A stretch of 64,000 nt of DNA from Rhizobium herbae (GTDB lineage Bacteria > Pseudomonadota > Alphaproteobacteria > Rhizobiales > Rhizobiaceae). Both the position numbers and the translations under genes were made by a program. The stretch's first letter is position 1; the number at the start of each line of letters is the position of its first letter. The DNA is taken from contig NZ_JAGGJV010000002.1 of assembly GCF_017873135.1 (NCBI RefSeq), forward strand, positions 186,001 through 250,000, in the 5' to 3' direction. Shown here piece by piece: positions 62,371-64,000 of the stretch. Under the pieces are notes generated by a model. It searched no databases and had not been told where the DNA came from. It was given only the letters and a program-made list of their open reading frames with translations.

Positions 62371-64000
62371 AGCACACGACCATTCCCCTTGATCGCGCCT
62401 GGAACAGCTGGTCCACCCGACCGGCCGAGATGGTCTTCCTGCCGCTCGGCGTGCGCATCACGCCGGTGCTCTATTCCACCCGCAGCCGCACCGTCTCGTT
62501 GATCGAGCCGCGCAGGGACAACGTCCGGCTCGGCCGCCACGGGATCGACGGTTCGGTGGTCGAGCTGGAGACGGAGCATTCCGGCACGACGATCGCCCTG
62601 TCGGCGGCGAAGACAACGCCTTTTGCCTTTCGCGGCAGCTGGAATGGTACGCAGCCCGGTGAATGGGGCCTGCGTTTCTGGGTGACGATTGCGATTTCCG
62701 CCGAGGGCGGCGAAACGGTTCGGTTCGATGAAAAGCAAGGCGTTGCCGTCGTCAAGGTCGGAACGCGCTTCGTTGCTGTGGCCACGGGCGAGGCGCCGGT
62801 GCAGGTGACGGGTCATACGACGATCGATGATCTGCGGGCCGATTTCGAAGCGAACGGCTATTTCCATCTGGCAAGCCGCAGCAGCGAGGCACCGGTGCTG
62901 GCGCTCCGCTTCAATCTCGAAATGATGCGGCAGGGCGCCTATGCCGCCGCCGTTGCCGACAGCGCGGAACTGGCGGTCACCGAGGCGCGCGCTTGCCTGA
63001 ATGCGGGTGTTAAGGCGTGCGCGCCGGCTATGCATGCGGGAGATTATGCCGGAGCGCTGGACGCCATCCGCGATGTCGTCGCCTGGAACACGGTCTGGGA
63101 CGAAACCAACGCGCGGCCCTATACCGCCGTCACCCGCATCTGGAACCTCGGAAAGTTTGCCGTCTGGTACAACGACCAGACCTTTGCCGCCCTTCTCGCC
63201 GGGGTGTTCGACGCCGATCTAGCCCGCGAAAACATGGCCGTGGCGCTGGCCGGCGCGACGCCGCAGGGCAACATTGCCTGCATCGTCACCTCGAACGACG
63301 CCTGGGTCGACCGGACGCAGGCGCCACATGGCGCTCTGGTGGCATGGCTGCTCTATCAGCGCACCGGCGAGCGATCGATTTTGGAGGCAAGCTACACGGC
63401 ACTTGCCCGAAACCAGCGCTGGTGGCGAACCCACCGCGATCCGGACGCGACTGGCCTCGTTTCCTGCGGCACGTCCGATGTCGGCGAAGGCCTGTACAAG
63501 GGCACGGCGTTCGGCGCCCGCAACGAGACCGGCATGGACAATTCCGCAACCCATGACGAGGCGATCTATCAGCCGGAAACGCGGACGCTGTCGACCTTCG
63601 ATCTCGGCATCAATTGTGCATTGGCGCTGGATGCGGAAATGCTGTCGAACATGGCGAGCGTGCTCGGGCATCACGACGATGCGCGCGAATTTGACGAGGC
63701 GGCGGCGCGCAGTCGCACGCTGATTTCCGAACAGCTTTGGGACGACGAGCGCAAGATCTTCGCCAATCGCCAGCGCAAGGGCGGCTTCGTACGTTCGCTC
63801 TCGCCGACGAGTTTTTATCCTTTGCTGTGCGGCGCGGCGACGCAAGAGCAGGCGCACCATCTGCTCGAACACCTGAAAGACGAAAAGACTTTTGCCGGCC
63901 CCTATCCGCTGCCCAATGCGACGCGCGACGATCCGGCCTTTGCCGATAATGTCTATTGGCGTGGCCGCATCTGGCCGAATGTCAACTACATGGTCTGGCT
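62364..64000 (+). CDS. GH63/MGH1-like glycosidase, 3' end outside window
   Basis: About 545 residues are visible from the ATG at 62364, which overlaps the previous stop (ATGCTGA). The N-terminal part is a beta-sandwich (about 1-180). It is followed by an (alpha/alpha)6-barrel core: WNTVWDETNARPYTAVTRIWN, the NDAWVDRTQAPHGALVAWLL acid-region stretch, TGMDNSATHDEAIY, and DNVYWRGRIWPNVNYMVWL at the window edge. These are signatures of the GH63 glucosidase / mannosylglycerate hydrolase-like clan. No signal peptide is seen. With the GH106-like gene it suggests a glycoside-use module. Confidence 0.75.
   Translation, partial: MLKHTTIPLDRAWNSWSTRPAEMVFLPLGVRITPVLYSTRSRTVSLIEPRRDNVRLGRHGIDGSVVELETEHSGTTIALSAAKTTPFAFRGSWNGTQPGEWGLRFWVTIAISAEGGETVRFDEKQGVAVVKVGTRFVAVATGEAPVQVTGHTTIDDLRADFEANGYFHLASRSSEAPVLALRFNLEMMRQGAYAAAVADSAELAVTEARACLNAGVKACAPAMHAGDYAGALDAIRDVVAWNTVWDETNARPYTAVTRIWNLGKFAVWYNDQTFAALLAGVFDADLARENMAVALAGATPQGNIACIVTSNDAWVDRTQAPHGALVAWLLYQRTGERSILEASYTALARNQRWWRTHRDPDATGLVSCGTSDVGEGLYKGTAFGARNETGMDNSATHDEAIYQPETRTLSTFDLGINCALALDAEMLSNMASVLGHHDDAREFDEAAARSRTLISEQLWDDERKIFANRQRKGGFVRSLSPTSFYPLLCGAATQEQAHHLLEHLKDEKTFAGPYPLPNATRDDPAFADNVYWRGRIWPNVNYMVW

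Overview
The window reads as a chromosome or large-replicon segment of a Rhizobiaceae-type alphaproteobacterium. The evidence is high-GC coding sequence throughout, a RopA/Omp25-type porin, a RIME-like rhizobial palindromic repeat, a propionyl-CoA carboxylase/methylmalonyl-CoA mutase locus and a pseudaminic-acid polysaccharide locus. The genus cannot be fixed from sequence inspection alone. No rRNA, tRNA or CRISPR array was seen.

Layout. 1-6.1 kb: end of an acidic hypothetical gene, a short RNase D, a secreted small protein, a 2-hydroxyacid dehydrogenase, and an MFS transporter with an HxlR regulator that share a recognisable operator. 6.2-16.3 kb: the propionate locus (pccB ... pccA, scpA), interrupted by cargo: kptA, a YghU-type glutathione transferase, two tandem paralogues of unknown function, an AT-rich TIR-domain gene abutting pccA, and an AT-rich orphan whose start overlaps the pccA stop. 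16.5-22.2 kb: a five-gene TetR/HlyD/double-ATPase/two-permease export operon matching the cecR-ybhGFSR layout. 22.4-37 kb: a pseudaminic acid locus (pseB, pseC, pseI, pseG, pseF) that lacks a recognisable pseH. It carries an AAC(3)-like acyltransferase, a DUF4910/M28-type protein, an ATP-grasp ligase and two TPR-glycosyltransferase fusions with opposite domain order.

37-45.1 kb: one leftward amide operon: amiC-type sensor, ANTAR antiterminator, oligopeptide-type ABC transporter, acetamidase/formamidase and fused ATPase. A strong intrinsic terminator sits directly in front of amiC, which fits antitermination control. 45.6-49 kb: porin, Rrf2 regulator, small monooxygenase and a DJ-1/Hsp31 protein. 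47.5-50.1 kb also holds gene remains: a FixJ-like receiver fragment, an HbpS/GlcG remnant, an antiporter tail and an internally deleted IS6 element with intact ends.

50.1-59.6 kb: a complete aerobic nicotinate pathway. NicAB hydroxylates nicotinate, NicC makes 2,5-dihydroxypyridine, NicX opens the ring, NicD deformylates, NicF deamidates and NicE isomerises maleate to fumarate; a MarR gene is the likely nicR. The nicC and nicA divergent promoter region holds two exact inverted copies of an 18-bp motif. 59.6-64 kb: a GH106-like glycosidase starts one base after nicB, followed by a GH63/MGH1-like glycosidase cut by the window end.

Strongest candidates for new biology: the TIR and orphan genes packed around pccA, the pse locus tailoring enzymes and TPR-glycosyltransferase pair, and the AmiR-type leader terminator.
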